Below are positions 1 to 8,818 of a stretch of DNA of 64,000 nt, in pieces (the stretch's first letter is position 1; every line of letters starts with the position of its first letter). Both the position numbers and the translations under genes were made by a program. This DNA is from DASUAS01 sp963819475 (lineage in GTDB: Bacteria; Actinomycetota; Acidimicrobiia; IMCC26256; DASPTH01): positions 1-64,000 of the forward strand of contig CAWFWE010000010.1 in assembly GCA_963819475.1 (NCBI GenBank). Reading direction: 5' to 3'. The notes beneath the pieces were generated by a model. It was not told the origin of the DNA. It saw only the letters and a list, made by a program, of their open reading frames with translations, and ran no database searches.

Positions 1-138
1 GTATCCGACGGTGATGTCCTTGTCGCTGACCCCGGGGTCGTCGGCCGTGCCGGCTGCCGGCGCCACCACTGCGAGTGCGAGTCCTCCGGCGACGACGGCA
101 ACCAACGTCCCGACTGTGCGGTCACATGGGCGTATCAA
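1..138 (-). CDS. N-terminus of a probable ABC transporter substrate-binding protein (partial)
   Basis: The gene starts at a TTG at 138 and runs off the left edge. The first 46 codons encode a short positive start, a long hydrophobic stretch (LVAVVAGGLALAVVAPAAG), then a mature start resembling GVSDKDITVGY. That beginning is typical of periplasmic Leu/Ile/Val-type binding proteins in Actinobacteria. A GGAGG sits only three bases before the TTG, so the start is uncertain. Only the signal peptide and about 20 mature residues are visible, so the substrate is unknown. Confidence 0.5.
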   Translation of the reverse strand, partial: MIRPCDRTVGTLVAVVAGGLALAVVAPAAGTADDPGVSDKDITVGY

Positions 139-195
139 AGCCCTCCCCCCCCCGATTCCTGAAGTCGCGAACCGCGTGTATTCCCATCCCGTTCA

Positions 196-1044
196 TCACT
201 CGTAGGGCTCGACGAAGTTGGTCGGGCCGGTGTCGTACAAGCCGACGAAGAGCTCAGTGGGCGTGGGCTGCTGGTCGCCCAGCCATGCGGCGCTCGTCCG
301 CATGATGCCCTCCGCTCGCGCAGGTGGTACATGCTCCGCGTTGCCCGGTGTACTCGGGAGGCTGTCGCAGCATCCAGACGATGCCTTCGGCGGGTACCTC
401 ACATGGCTCCCAGTCGGAATGGTCGACGCCGGGCATGTTCGCCAGGAAGCCCTCGGACGCGACGGCGATGTCGATCCGGAAGCAGTTCACGGCGATGGCC
501 TTCGCATGCAGCTCGCGGCGGCGTCGAGCGTGAGGCGCTCGAGGGCGATCTTCGACGTGCCGTACGAGAGCATGCCGGGGAACGGAAGCAGGGCGGCAAG
601 CGATGAGACGTTGATGATCGCGCCGCCGCCGCGCCGCGCGATGTGAGGACACGACTCCTGGATGGCGAGGTAGGGCGCCCAGTAGTTCACCGCGAACGTG
701 AGGTCGTGGCGGTGCTCGGGCTGTTGCAGATCGCCGATGAACTGCACTGCAGCGTTGTTGACGAGGATGTCGATACCGCCGAAGTGGTCCACGGTCCTGG
801 CGACCATCGACCGGACCTCGTCGCGATCGGCCAGGTTCGTCGGCACGACGAATCCCTTCCCTCCCGCGGCCTCGATCCGCGCCAGCGTCCCGTCGAGCGT
901 GCCCGCAGTTCGCTGCGGAGCGTCGGTGGTGGAACGTGCCGCACACGCCACGAGGCAGCCCGCCTCGGCCAATGCAACCGCAGTGGCCGCTCCGACGCCA
1001 CGGCTCGCGCCGGTCACGAGTGCCACCTTGCCGTCCAGGTCCAC
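196..1044 (-). pseudogene. SDR-family oxidoreductase with two compensating frameshifts
   Basis: Short-chain dehydrogenase/reductase, an NAD(P)-dependent Rossmann enzyme. It starts at GTG 1044 after a GAGGAGG. Visible motifs are TGASRGVG, NNAA, the catalytic NVSS Ser and YGTSK. The frame breaks near 516 (one base missing in a GCC-rich run). The middle segment then reads sensibly in a second frame (HAKAIAVNCFRID, then SDWEPCEVPAEGIVWM). Near 345 one extra base restores the original frame, which ends with ...TNFVEPYE at 196. Both segments look like conserved SDR sequence, so either two errors were introduced in the sequence or decay is very recent. It is the last gene of the minus-strand set that begins at 2763. 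Confidence 0.75.
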
Positions 1045-1075
1045 GACTGGCCTCCTCAACTCCGCACGCGGTGGG

Positions 1076-1549
1076 TCACCCGAGTCGACCGCGCGCTCTC
1101 GCCGCATCCCACGCGACCACGGGCCCGCCGTCCTCCGTCCACAGGAAGCGAGCGTCGCGGCGGACGATTCGCCACTCACCGTCCCGTCCCCGGCGGAACT
1201 CGTCGTCGTAGCGCAGGTAGACGACGAACGTTCGGGCCGCATCCTCCTCGACGATGAGGTGATGCGCCACGCAGTGCACGCTTCCCGTGGCCTCGTCCCC
1301 GTCGATCGTGCTCGTCGGGTTGCTCATGACGTGCATGGTCTTCGCATAGCGATCGGCCATCGCCTCGACCATCATCGCCAGCTGCCCGTCACCACGGCTC
1401 TCGGCGAACGGTTCGTCGGCATCAGGCGGGAACACGCGGAAGACGACGTCGGGATCGAAGACGGCGCGCAGCGCGGCGGCATCGCGGCGGTCGAGGGCCG
1501 CGCCGTACCCGTACTGGAGCGCGGCGGAGCTCGAGGGCCGTCGCGGCAT
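1076..1549 (-). CDS. SnoaL-like / NTF2-fold protein
   Basis: 157 residues with the pattern of the SnoaL-like domain: an N-terminal helix (ALQYGYGAALDRRDAAALRAVF), the DPDVVFRV strand and a C-terminal WRIVRRDARFLW strand. Such proteins are small cone-shaped isomerases, hydratases or binding proteins, often next to SDRs in steroid and aromatic catabolism. A better start may be the ATG at 1565, three bases after the upstream SDR stop. It would encode MSRATDAATALEL, but it needs a one-base frameshift near 1520 to join the conserved frame. The substrate cannot be told. Confidence 0.75.
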   Translation of the reverse strand: MPRRPSSSAALQYGYGAALDRRDAAALRAVFDPDVVFRVFPPDADEPFAESRGDGQLAMMVEAMADRYAKTMHVMSNPTSTIDGDEATGSVHCVAHHLIVEEDAARTFVVYLRYDDEFRRGRDGEWRIVRRDARFLWTEDGGPVVAWDAARARGRLG

Positions 1550-1568
1550 CCGTTGCGCGGCTCATGGT

Positions 1569-2330
1569 TCAGACCCGGGGGATCCAGCCGCCGTCGATGT
1601 TGAGCGTGTGGCCCGTGACCCAGTCGCTTGCCGGCGACGCGAGATACACGAGGCCGCCGACCAGTTCCTCCGGTTCGCCGAAGGGGAACGGGATGCCGGC
1701 GGTGATCATCTCGCGGATCTCCGGAGGTGCGGAACGGAAGCCGGCGTCGGTGTTGACGTAGCCGGGCGCGATCGCGTTGACGCGGATGCCGTGCGGCGCG
1801 AGCTCATGGGCCAGCGACACCGTCATGCTCACCAGGCCCAGCTTGCTCACGCCGTAGTGAGCCGACGGCAGGAACGCGCCCCCCGACGACTGGTTGATGA
1901 TCTTCCCGTACCCAGCCTTCACCATGTACGGAACGACGGCCCGGGTGCAGAGCAGCGGCCCGGTCAGGTTGACGGCCAGTGTGCTGTGCCACACCTCCAT
2001 AGGGATCGTGGTGAGCCCGCCCTCCAGCACGACTTCGGCCATCAGGGCGGCGTTGTTGACCAGGATGTCGACCGAGCCGAAGCGCTCGGCTGCCGTCTGC
2101 GCCATTGCGGCGACGCTCGTTTCGTCGGTCACGTCCACCTCGACCGGGATCGCTTCGAACCCGTCACCCTCGAGGTCCGCCGCGACGGCATGAGCGCCAT
2201 CGACCGCGATGTCGGCAAGCACGACCGAGGCGCCGGCTTCCGCCAAACCACGCGAATAGGCCCGACCGATTCCTCCGCCGGCGCCCGTGACGATGGCGAC
2301 CTTCCCCTTCAGTGGCTCAGCTTCCGACAT
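1569..2330 (-). CDS. SDR-family NAD(P)-dependent oxidoreductase
   Basis: 253 residues, full length for a classical SDR. The nucleotide-binding TGAGGGIG lies at residues 15-22, NNAA at 92-95, the catalytic Ser at 148-149 and Tyr159/Lys163 in YGVSK. The C-terminus has the usual VTGHTLNIDGG. It would oxidise a hydroxyl or reduce a ketone in the cytoplasm; Asp40 after the second strand suggests NAD rather than NADP. It sits 73 bases downstream of the EthD-like gene and three bases before the possible SnoaL start, so it is probably in one transcript from the promoter at 2788-2816. Confidence 0.9.
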   Translation of the reverse strand: MSEAEPLKGKVAIVTGAGGGIGRAYSRGLAEAGASVVLADIAVDGAHAVAADLEGDGFEAIPVEVDVTDETSVAAMAQTAAERFGSVDILVNNAALMAEVVLEGGLTTIPMEVWHSTLAVNLTGPLLCTRAVVPYMVKAGYGKIINQSSGGAFLPSAHYGVSKLGLVSMTVSLAHELAPHGIRVNAIAPGYVNTDAGFRSAPPEIREMITAGIPFPFGEPEELVGGLVYLASPASDWVTGHTLNIDGGWIPRV

Positions 2331-2403
2331 TCCGCCTCCTGCACCCTCGTCGTCCGGTCACGGCGTTCGCCGCGGACCTCGTCTGAACATCGTCGGGCTG
2401 GTG

Positions 2404-2763
2404 CTACGCCGAGACGACGGGTCCGCGCGGCGTCCAGTACGACATCACGACGTTGCTGAGGTCGAGCGCGTCGTTCATGTGCATCGCACCGGACATCACC
2501 GATTCCCCGACCTTGGCCATGATCGCGTCGACGTCTCCCTCCATCTCGTAGACGAGGAGGTAGCGGTGCGTCGGAGCCTGCATGCCCTCGGCGTGCGTGA
2601 TCTCGGCGTCGAAGAGCTCGAACCGCTGCGCGTTCAGCATCCCCGGGGTCGCGAGCACCTCGGGCACGTGGACGTTGTCGTACCACTCGTTGTACTCCGC
2701 CTCCTTGCCCTCGACCGGGTTCGAGAACACCAGGTACAGCGTCTTGCCGCTCGTGTGATCCAT
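2404..2763 (-). CDS. EthD/DUF4286-like dimeric alpha-beta barrel protein
   Basis: 119 residues with the ferredoxin-like dimeric alpha-beta barrel pattern: KTLYLVFSNPVEGKEAEYNEWYDNVHVPEV, then a MHRYLL-type strand and a second helix. Relatives include EthD and small monooxygenase- or cyclase-like proteins in catabolic clusters. It is the first gene after the promoter at 2788-2816, with AAGGAG upstream of ATG 2763. The exact reaction is not known. Confidence 0.75.
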   Translation of the reverse strand: MDHTSGKTLYLVFSNPVEGKEAEYNEWYDNVHVPEVLATPGMLNAQRFELFDAEITHAEGMQAPTHRYLLVYEMEGDVDAIMAKVGESVMSGAMHMNDALDLSNVVMSYWTPRGPVVSA

Positions 2764-2787
2764 GTCGTCGCTCCTTCGTCACTGACC

Positions 2788-2823
2788 AGATAACCCTAGA
2801 TATCCGACCGAGTCAACTATTTT
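2788..2823 (-). promoter_or_regulatory. Sigma70-type promoter and conserved operator upstream of the EthD/SDR operon
   Basis: Read on the minus strand, TTGACT (2811-2816) lies exactly 17 bases from TTATCT (2788-2793). The gene start follows 25 bases downstream. Over 33 bases the block is identical at 28 positions to the one at 10426-10458, including the spacer between the two boxes. That conservation suggests an operator bound by a shared regulator. Confidence 0.65.
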
Positions 2824-3293
2824 CTTCGGCGCAGCATCGCGGCGGGGCAGAAGCACGAGACCTTGATGCCTTTCGGGGCGATACGCGACGGCCAGCCATT
2901 CGGCGAGTGCCAGCGCGGCGTGCTTGGTCACCGAGTACGCCGCCTTCTCGGGCTGCGTGGAGAGGGCGACCACCGATGCGGTCTGGAGGAGGTACCCGTC
3001 GGCCCAGTCGAGCATCGAAGGGATGACCTGGCGCACCGCGTACACGTGTGACATGGCGTGCAGCTTCCAGGTCGAGTCCCAGAGAGCGTTCGCCTGGATG
3101 TCGCCGGGTTGCCGAGGTCCGGCGAAGCCCGCGTTGCTGAACCAGAGGTCGATCTCGCCGTACGTGCGGCGCGCGAGATCCGCAACCGCGCGGACGTTGT
3201 CCTCGACCGTGATGCGCACGCCTCGCCGATGCCACCGCCGGAGGGGGCCGGCGTGGTGGTGACCGACACGACGACCTTGTCCCGGAGCTTCAC
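2823..3293 (-). pseudogene. Degraded SDR with an internal deletion
   Basis: It starts at GTG 3293, five bases after the ferredoxin stop, with VKLRDKVVVSVT and GGGIGEA. The sequence then jumps straight to VEDNVRAVADLARRTYGEIDLWFSNAG, so about 30-35 residues of the Rossmann region are missing and the frame changes near 3225. The later part keeps the TASVVAL Ser region and YSVTK. A further frameshift near 2875 is needed to read GIKVSCFCPAAML, which then meets a stop. The C-terminal third is absent. It is almost certainly inactive. Confidence 0.75.
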
Positions 3294-3298
3294 TGGAT

Positions 3299-3490
3299 CT
3301 ACTCCTCGACGGTGATGGCCCGTTCGGGGCAACCCAGCTCGGCCTTGCGGGCGAGGGGCTCCTGCTCGGGCGTGAGCACGTCGACGACCACGTAGGAGTG
3401 GCCGTCCTCCTCACGCAGTTGGAAGATCTCGGGGGCGACCATGTTGCAGACCGTGTGGCCCTGGCAGAGGTCGGGGTCGACGAAGACGCG
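3299..3490 (-). CDS. Small 3Fe-4S/4Fe-4S ferredoxin
   Basis: 63 readable codons from RVFVDPDLCQGHTVC to a TAG at 3299. The cluster motif is C-x5-C near the start and CPERAI near the end. This matches the single-cluster ferredoxins that pass electrons to actinobacterial P450s. It follows the P450 gene directly and shares its frame after the P450 stop. No ATG, GTG or TTG lies between that stop (3509) and the first conserved codon, although AAAGGA is present. The start has probably been lost to an indel or a sequence error near 3491. Confidence 0.75.
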   Translation of the reverse strand, partial: RVFVDPDLCQGHTVCNMVAPEIFQLREEDGHSYVVVDVLTPEQEPLARKAELGCPERAITVEE

Positions 3491-3508
3491 GACAGCGTTC
3501 CTTTGGGG

Positions 3509-4809
3509 TCAGGGGGCTTCCGGCGCGGGATCGGCGTCGAGGCGCGCCTGCCACCGCTCGATCTCCTCGGCGAGCGACGCGCCCTCGCGTCGTCCCGGCG
3601 TGAACGTGGCCGGGAGGTGCTGGAAGCCGTTGATGATGCCGATCGACTGGTACCGCACGCGGCCCGCGGGCTCGACGCGGTAGTCGGGCATCCGCCGCAG
3701 CACCTCGCGGAGCATGAGCTTGAAGTCCATGCGGGCCAGGTTCGAACCGATGCACCGGTGGACGCCGAGCCCGAACGCGGCGTGGGGGTTGGGGAACCGG
3801 TCGAGCACGATGTCGTCCGGGTCGGGGAAGACCGCGGGGTCGTGGTTGCACATGGCGAACGAGAGGAACATGCGGTCCCCCTCGGAGAGCTCGAAACCCT
3901 CGACCTCGCAGTCGCGGGTGATGGTGCGGCCGCCTCCCTGGGCGGGAGTGAAGTGGCGCAGGAACTCCTCGGTGGCGAGCGTGAGCAGCTCCGGGTCGTC
4001 GAGCAGGCGCCGGCGGTCGGCGACGTGGGTGTCGAGCCAGTCAAGGCTTCCCGCGACGAGTGCCGTGGTCGTGTCGAAGCCACCCCCGATGATCAGAAGG
4101 ACGGTGCCGACGACGTCGTCGTCGGGCATGGGCTCACCGTTGACCGTTGCGTTCAGGAGCGTGTTGATCATCCCCGGGCGCGGCTCGCGGCGGCACTGCT
4201 CGACCGACGTCGCCAACCTGTCCGTCATCAGGAACACCGACTGGAGCACCCGATCAGCATCGGGACTGTCGGGTGGCGTGTACACCAACTCGTGGCTGGG
4301 CCTGTTGTAGATCTCCCAGTCGGCGAGCGGGAGCCCGAGCATCGCCATGGTGAGCACGGCGGGAACGACGTTCGCGAAGTCGTCGACGAAGTCGATGCGC
4401 CCGCTCTCGATCACATCGTCGATGCAGGCGTGGGTGAAGTCGGCGACGAACGGCTCCCAGTTGACCACCGCAGCCGGCGAGAGCAACGGATTGAGGACGC
4501 GCCGGTACTCGGACTGCTCGAGCGGATCCATCTCGATGAAACCGGCCCGGGTCCCGCCCGCGCCGGGATCGAGATGCCGTCGTACCCGTTGCGCACGCCG
4601 TCGGGATCGTGGTCGCTGGAGAGAAGCCCTTGACGCTTCACGATGTCGCCGAGCACGTCGCGTCCGGTGACGACCCAGTAGCCGCCGTGGCGCGAGCTCC
4701 ACGCCACCGGACACTGCTCCCGTAGTTCGTGCGCCTTGGCGGGATAGGTCTCCCGATACTCGGGCGCGTGCTGGTCGAAGTCGACGACCACCTTCTCGTG
4801 CGATGACAT
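3509..4809 (-). CDS. Cytochrome P450 (one frameshift)
   Basis: A heme monooxygenase of about 430 residues. It starts at ATG 4809, eight bases after GGAGG. The N-terminal part (FDQHAPEYRETYPAKAHELR) is in one frame up to about 4560. The rest (GGTRAGFIEMDPLEQSEYRR onward) is in the next frame, so one base is out of place in a G/C run near 4553. Visible signatures are the I-helix GGGFDTTT, the ExxR helix EEFLR and the heme loop FGLGVHRCIG with its Cys ligand. The ferredoxin downstream is the likely electron donor. The substrate is unknown; neighbours suggest a steroid, terpenoid or fatty acid. Confidence 0.85.
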
Positions 4810-4849
4810 CCGCATCACCTCCGTGCGTTCGGGCGGAACGGCCGCATGC

Positions 4850-5881
4850 TCATGGGACAGGTTCGAAGTGCTGGAGGCGCTCGATGCACTCCGTCGTGAG
4901 CGCCGGGATCGACGTCCGCCAACTCCACCCACCGTCGTCACCGGTGGCCTTCAGCATCCGCTTGACCAGCAACGAGGTCATCGAGGCCTCCTTGTACCGG
5001 GTCAGGCAGTGGAACCACTCGAGGTTCGCCGGCTCCACGCCGGACGCGACGACGTACGTGTCGAGCAGCGCATCGGCGCTGGGCATCCCGGTCGGTCCCG
5101 GATTGCCCGCCATCGGGTGCTTCGCCTCCTCGGTGAAGAAGAGGAACCACGTCAGGTCGATCCGGGGATCCGACAACGACCAGATCTCCCAGTCGATCAG
5201 CGCACTCACGTCGCCGCCGTCACACAGCATGTTGCCGAGCCGATAGTCGCCATGACCGATGGCTTCGGGATACGCCGGCGGCATGGTCGCGACGAGCAAC
5301 TCCTCCGCCTCCAGATAGCGCACGTTCATGCGCTCGTCGACAGTCTCGAAGGCGCGGGTCCACCGCTTGATCTCCGCCTCGAGCGACGTCGGCGGCTCGT
5401 CGCCCAACCCCACTGCGACCGGGTCCACCCGGTGGAGCGCGGCGAGCATCTTCGCGGCGGCGAACGCGCGTTCCCGGACGAGTGGCATCACGTCGGGCGC
5501 CGGTGCCTGCAGCAGCGGCTCGAGGCACTCGCCGCGCACGACGTTCATGGCGTGGAACGGCGGCACCTCGGGCGGATCGCCGTCGTCTTCGAAGTACACC
5601 GACGGCACGCGTACGCCCGGCGCGCCGTCGAGCGCACGCATCAGGCGGGCCTGGCGCGCCACGTCGCGGTTCCGCACCGGCGGCAGTCCCGGGGGCGCGA
5701 CCTTCAAGACGATGCGTTCACCGTGGTCGCCCGACGCGGTGGTCACCCGTCCGGTGAAGGTCAGGCTCGACGTACCCCCGGTCAGGGGCTGCACGTCGGA
5801 GATCGTGCATCCCGGCGACCAGTCCTGCGCGGCGGCGGTCGCGCGCTCGGCCAGATCGTCGAGAGCGAGTTCGTCAGCCAT
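4850..5881 (-). CDS. Aminoglycoside phosphotransferase-like (APH/ACAD10-type) kinase
   Basis: 343 residues of the protein-kinase-like APH family. The ATP-binding GGTSSLTF loop and VLK lysine lie in the first 65 residues. The catalytic HGDYRLGNML is followed by the metal-binding IDWE. The length is usual. Such kinases beside acyl-CoA, SDR and P450 genes are usually thought to phosphorylate hydroxylated acyl or alcohol substrates (as with the ACAD10/11 kinase domains) rather than antibiotics. It lies 40 bases upstream of the P450 gene and probably shares its transcript. Confidence 0.85.
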   Translation of the reverse strand: MADELALDDLAERATAAAQDWSPGCTISDVQPLTGGTSSLTFTGRVTTASGDHGERIVLKVAPPGLPPVRNRDVARQARLMRALDGAPGVRVPSVYFEDDGDPPEVPPFHAMNVVRGECLEPLLQAPAPDVMPLVRERAFAAAKMLAALHRVDPVAVGLGDEPPTSLEAEIKRWTRAFETVDERMNVRYLEAEELLVATMPPAYPEAIGHGDYRLGNMLCDGGDVSALIDWEIWSLSDPRIDLTWFLFFTEEAKHPMAGNPGPTGMPSADALLDTYVVASGVEPANLEWFHCLTRYKEASMTSLLVKRMLKATGDDGGWSWRTSIPALTTECIERLQHFEPVP

Positions 5882-5957
5882 TCGTGTCCATGTCCTCGGA
5901 TCGTGAGTGAGAGAGCCGTGGGTGATCAGGTGGCGACGCCCTGCATCACCTCGTGCA

Positions 5958-7214
5958 CTAGAAGGCTCCGCTCGACGGCGCGCCGGCCGGCCGGAGGTGA
6001 CGGGTCGACCGCACGCTCACGTCCCACCCCACGGCCTCCTGCCGCAGGGCGGACACCGTCGCCCGGTCGCGAGGGATGTGCGCGAACGGGTCGTACTGGA
6101 AGTGACGCATGGCGTTCCGATGCGTGATCTTGTCGATCTCGTCGTCGGAGAGCCCGGTCAGCGACGCCATCAGCACCTCGGGCGCCCGGGGCCAGGTGGT
6201 GTCCGAGTGCGGGTAGTCGCACTCCCAGGTGATGTTGTCGATGTTGAGGTGGTGGCGGGTCTCGATGCCGACGGCGTCGTCGATGAAACAGACGATCACG
6301 TGCTCGTTGAACACCTCGGACGGGAGGCGGCCACCCAGGTCCATGCCGGTCCAGTGCTGGGTGTGGCGGTAGATGTAGTCCACCCGCTCCAGGAAGTACG
6401 GGATCCAGCCGATCCCGCCCTCCGAGAGCGCTACGCGCAGCGTGGGGAACTTCCGGAAGATCGGGCTCCAGAGCACGTCGGTGGCGGCTTCGATGAGGTT
6501 CACCGGCGACAACGAATAGATGACCTCGGTCGGCGCGTCGGGCGAGGTCATCGGAACGGTCGAGCTCGACCCGAGATGCATGCAGACGACCGTTCCCTCG
6601 TCGGCGCACGCAGCCCAGAACGGGTCCCAGTCGTCCTGGTAGATGCTCGGCAGACCCAGTGCGTACGGGCTCGACGAGAACGTCACCGCATGGCAGCCGT
6701 TGGCCGCCATGCGGCGCACCTCGGCGGCCGACGCCTCCGCGTCCCACATCATCGGCAGCGCGAGGGGAATGATCCGACCCGGGTAGGTGCCGGCCCAGTC
6801 GTCGACGTGCCAGTCGTTGTAGGCGCGCACCATGGCTGCCGCCTGCTCACGATCGGCGGTGTCCATGAAGACCTGACCGCAGAACCGCGGGAACGACGGG
6901 AAATTCATCGATCCGAGCACGCCGTTGGCGTTCATGTCCTTGACCCGGTCGTGGATCTCGTAGCAGCCCGCTCGGATCTCCTCGATGCAGGTCGGCTCGA
7001 AGCCGTACTCGTCCTGCGGGCGGCCGGCGACGGCGTTGAGGGCGACGTTCAGGATCTCCTGACCTTCGTAGCGCCAGGCCATCGTCCCGTCATCCCGACG
7101 GACGAAACGAGGAGCCTTGTCCGCGTATTGCTTCGGGACCCGACCCTCGAACATGTGCGGGGGCTCGATCACGTGGTCGTCCACGCTCACCATGATCAGA
7201 TCGTCGATGTGCAT
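5958..7214 (-). CDS. Amidohydrolase 2 family metal-dependent hydrolase
   Basis: 418 residues starting at ATG 7214 after GAGGAG. The N-terminal DDHVIEP is the family's metal-site motif. Later motifs are HLGSSS, ALSEGGIGWIPYF and a terminal WECDYPHSD, the second half of the metal site. The fold is a TIM barrel with Zn or another divalent metal. Relatives include decarboxylases and hydrolases (ACMSD-like) of ring-cleavage pathways. It is 14 bases downstream of the GntR gene, in the same operon as the thiolase/DUF35 pair. Confidence 0.85.
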   Translation of the reverse strand: MHIDDLIMVSVDDHVIEPPHMFEGRVPKQYADKAPRFVRRDDGTMAWRYEGQEILNVALNAVAGRPQDEYGFEPTCIEEIRAGCYEIHDRVKDMNANGVLGSMNFPSFPRFCGQVFMDTADREQAAAMVRAYNDWHVDDWAGTYPGRIIPLALPMMWDAEASAAEVRRMAANGCHAVTFSSSPYALGLPSIYQDDWDPFWAACADEGTVVCMHLGSSSTVPMTSPDAPTEVIYSLSPVNLIEAATDVLWSPIFRKFPTLRVALSEGGIGWIPYFLERVDYIYRHTQHWTGMDLGGRLPSEVFNEHVIVCFIDDAVGIETRHHLNIDNITWECDYPHSDTTWPRAPEVLMASLTGLSDDEIDKITHRNAMRHFQYDPFAHIPRDRATVSALRQEAVGWDVSVRSTRHLRPAGAPSSGAF

Positions 7215-7228
7215 CGATCGCTCCTCGA

Positions 7229-8818
7229 TCAGTCCATCAGGTCGATCACGAGCCGCTCGCCGAGCTTGGAGTTCTCGACGAACGGAGCGTGCGTGGTCAT
7301 GAACCGCGCCCAGACGTCTCGTGCGTGAGCTGCATCGCGCGTGGAGGCAGCAGCGACGAACTCCGAGAAGAGCGCCTGGGCGCCGCGGTTCGACTTGGCC
7401 ACCCACGGCAGGGTGTCGGCTTCAACGGTGATGGCGGGCTCGATGCCCACCCGGACCCAGCGCAGGATCTCGGCGATGACGGTGAGCGCGGGGTTCCGGG
7501 TGGCGGCGAAGATCACGACCTCGCTCTCCCACCATGTCTGCACGAATCGGGCCGTGTCCTGCGTCGACGACGCGAGCTCGGCCTCGAAGCCGCGCAACGT
7601 CTTGAGCAGCTTCGGGCCCATCCGGGACGCGATGAGCTCGATGATCGGCGGCTCGATCAGCGTGATCGCCCTGTAGAAGTCGGCGAGCGTGGCCTGGCGA
7701 GCCTCGAGCACGATCCCCGCCAGCTGGGTGGCGACCTGGGTCGACGGTGTCCGAATCGTCGCGCCGGCTCGATCGCCGGTTCGGAGCTCGAGCAGGAATT
7801 CCATCTCGAGGATCCGCAAGGCTTCGCGCAACGTCGGCCGGGAGATACCGAACTCCACCGCCAAGTCGGCGAGCGGCGGGAGCCGGTCCCCCTCGACGAG
7901 CCGGCCCTCCGCGATGCGGGCCCGGATCTCGCTGGCGACGGCGATCGCTCGCCGGGGTGACTGGTCGGCACCGGCCTGTCCGGCTTGCGCCCTCCAGAGC
8001 GGCGCGACGTCGATCGGCTGCCGGCTGCGGTCGCGGCTGACGAACATCCGACTCGTCGTGAACAGGTAGTCGCCCCAGGTCTTCCTCGCCAGCGAGCCGT
8101 CCTGGCGGCGCGCCGCGTCCAGGAACGCGCTGTGGCTGACGATCAACCGGCGGGCGATCCGCTCCGCCGAGACCCGATCGGTGCCTCCGACGGCCGAGTA
8201 CACCTGCCCGGCGTAGATGTCGCGAAAGACGCCGGCGATCACGCTGAGGGACCGGTTGCCCGACAGGTCGGTGACCGCCTGCTCGAACGCTCCGACCGCG
8301 GTGACGAAGGACAAGGGATCGCCTTCGGCCTCGCGTTCCGCGTCGTGGAGTGCGACGAGGCGATCCACGGCCTCCTCGTCGGCTCGGATCGCCGTCTGTT
8401 CGGCAGCCGACGGCTCGACGACGGACCGGGCTTCCTCGAGGTCGGCGAGGGTGGTCTTCCGGAGCTGCAGGAGCAACGCGACGTATCGACCGATGGCGTC
8501 GAGCCCCGGCCTCCGGACCACGGCGCCGCCACCACGGCCTCGCCGGATCTCCACGAGCGACTGCGATTCGAGGATCCGCAGTGCTTCGCGCAGGGTCTCG
8601 CGTGACACCCGCAGGCTCGCCGTGAGCTCAGCCTCCGGAGGGAGTTGCTGGTCGGCGACGATCTCGCCGTTCAGGATCTGGCGCCGGAGATCCGCGGCGA
8701 GCAGGTGCGAGACCTTCCGGTGGTTGCGATGGGGCATCGCGCGCCACACGGCACCGGCGCCCGGTTGGTCGGTCCGCCGAATGGCGACCGGGTTCTCCCC
8801 GCTCTCGTGCGTACTCAT
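7229..8818 (-). CDS. Tandem double GntR/FadR-type transcription regulator
   Basis: 529 residues, about twice a normal FadR-type regulator. The first winged helix covers roughly residues 33-95 (LAADLRRQIL, then VSRETLREALRILE), followed by an FCD-type helical domain. A second complete winged helix begins near residue 285 (IRARIAEGRL, then GISRPTLREALRILE), followed by a second FCD-like domain. The two halves are clearly related, so this is an internal duplication in one chain. Its ATG overlaps the thiolase stop (ATGA), so it is translated with the operon and probably senses an acyl-CoA or related intermediate. It is the best candidate to bind the shared promoter elements. Confidence 0.85.
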   Translation of the reverse strand: MSTHESGENPVAIRRTDQPGAGAVWRAMPHRNHRKVSHLLAADLRRQILNGEIVADQQLPPEAELTASLRVSRETLREALRILESQSLVEIRRGRGGGAVVRRPGLDAIGRYVALLLQLRKTTLADLEEARSVVEPSAAEQTAIRADEEAVDRLVALHDAEREAEGDPLSFVTAVGAFEQAVTDLSGNRSLSVIAGVFRDIYAGQVYSAVGGTDRVSAERIARRLIVSHSAFLDAARRQDGSLARKTWGDYLFTTSRMFVSRDRSRQPIDVAPLWRAQAGQAGADQSPRRAIAVASEIRARIAEGRLVEGDRLPPLADLAVEFGISRPTLREALRILEMEFLLELRTGDRAGATIRTPSTQVATQLAGIVLEARQATLADFYRAITLIEPPIIELIASRMGPKLLKTLRGFEAELASSTQDTARFVQTWWESEVVIFAATRNPALTVIAEILRWVRVGIEPAITVEADTLPWVAKSNRGAQALFSEFVAAASTRDAAHARDVWARFMTTHAPFVENSKLGERLVIDLMD

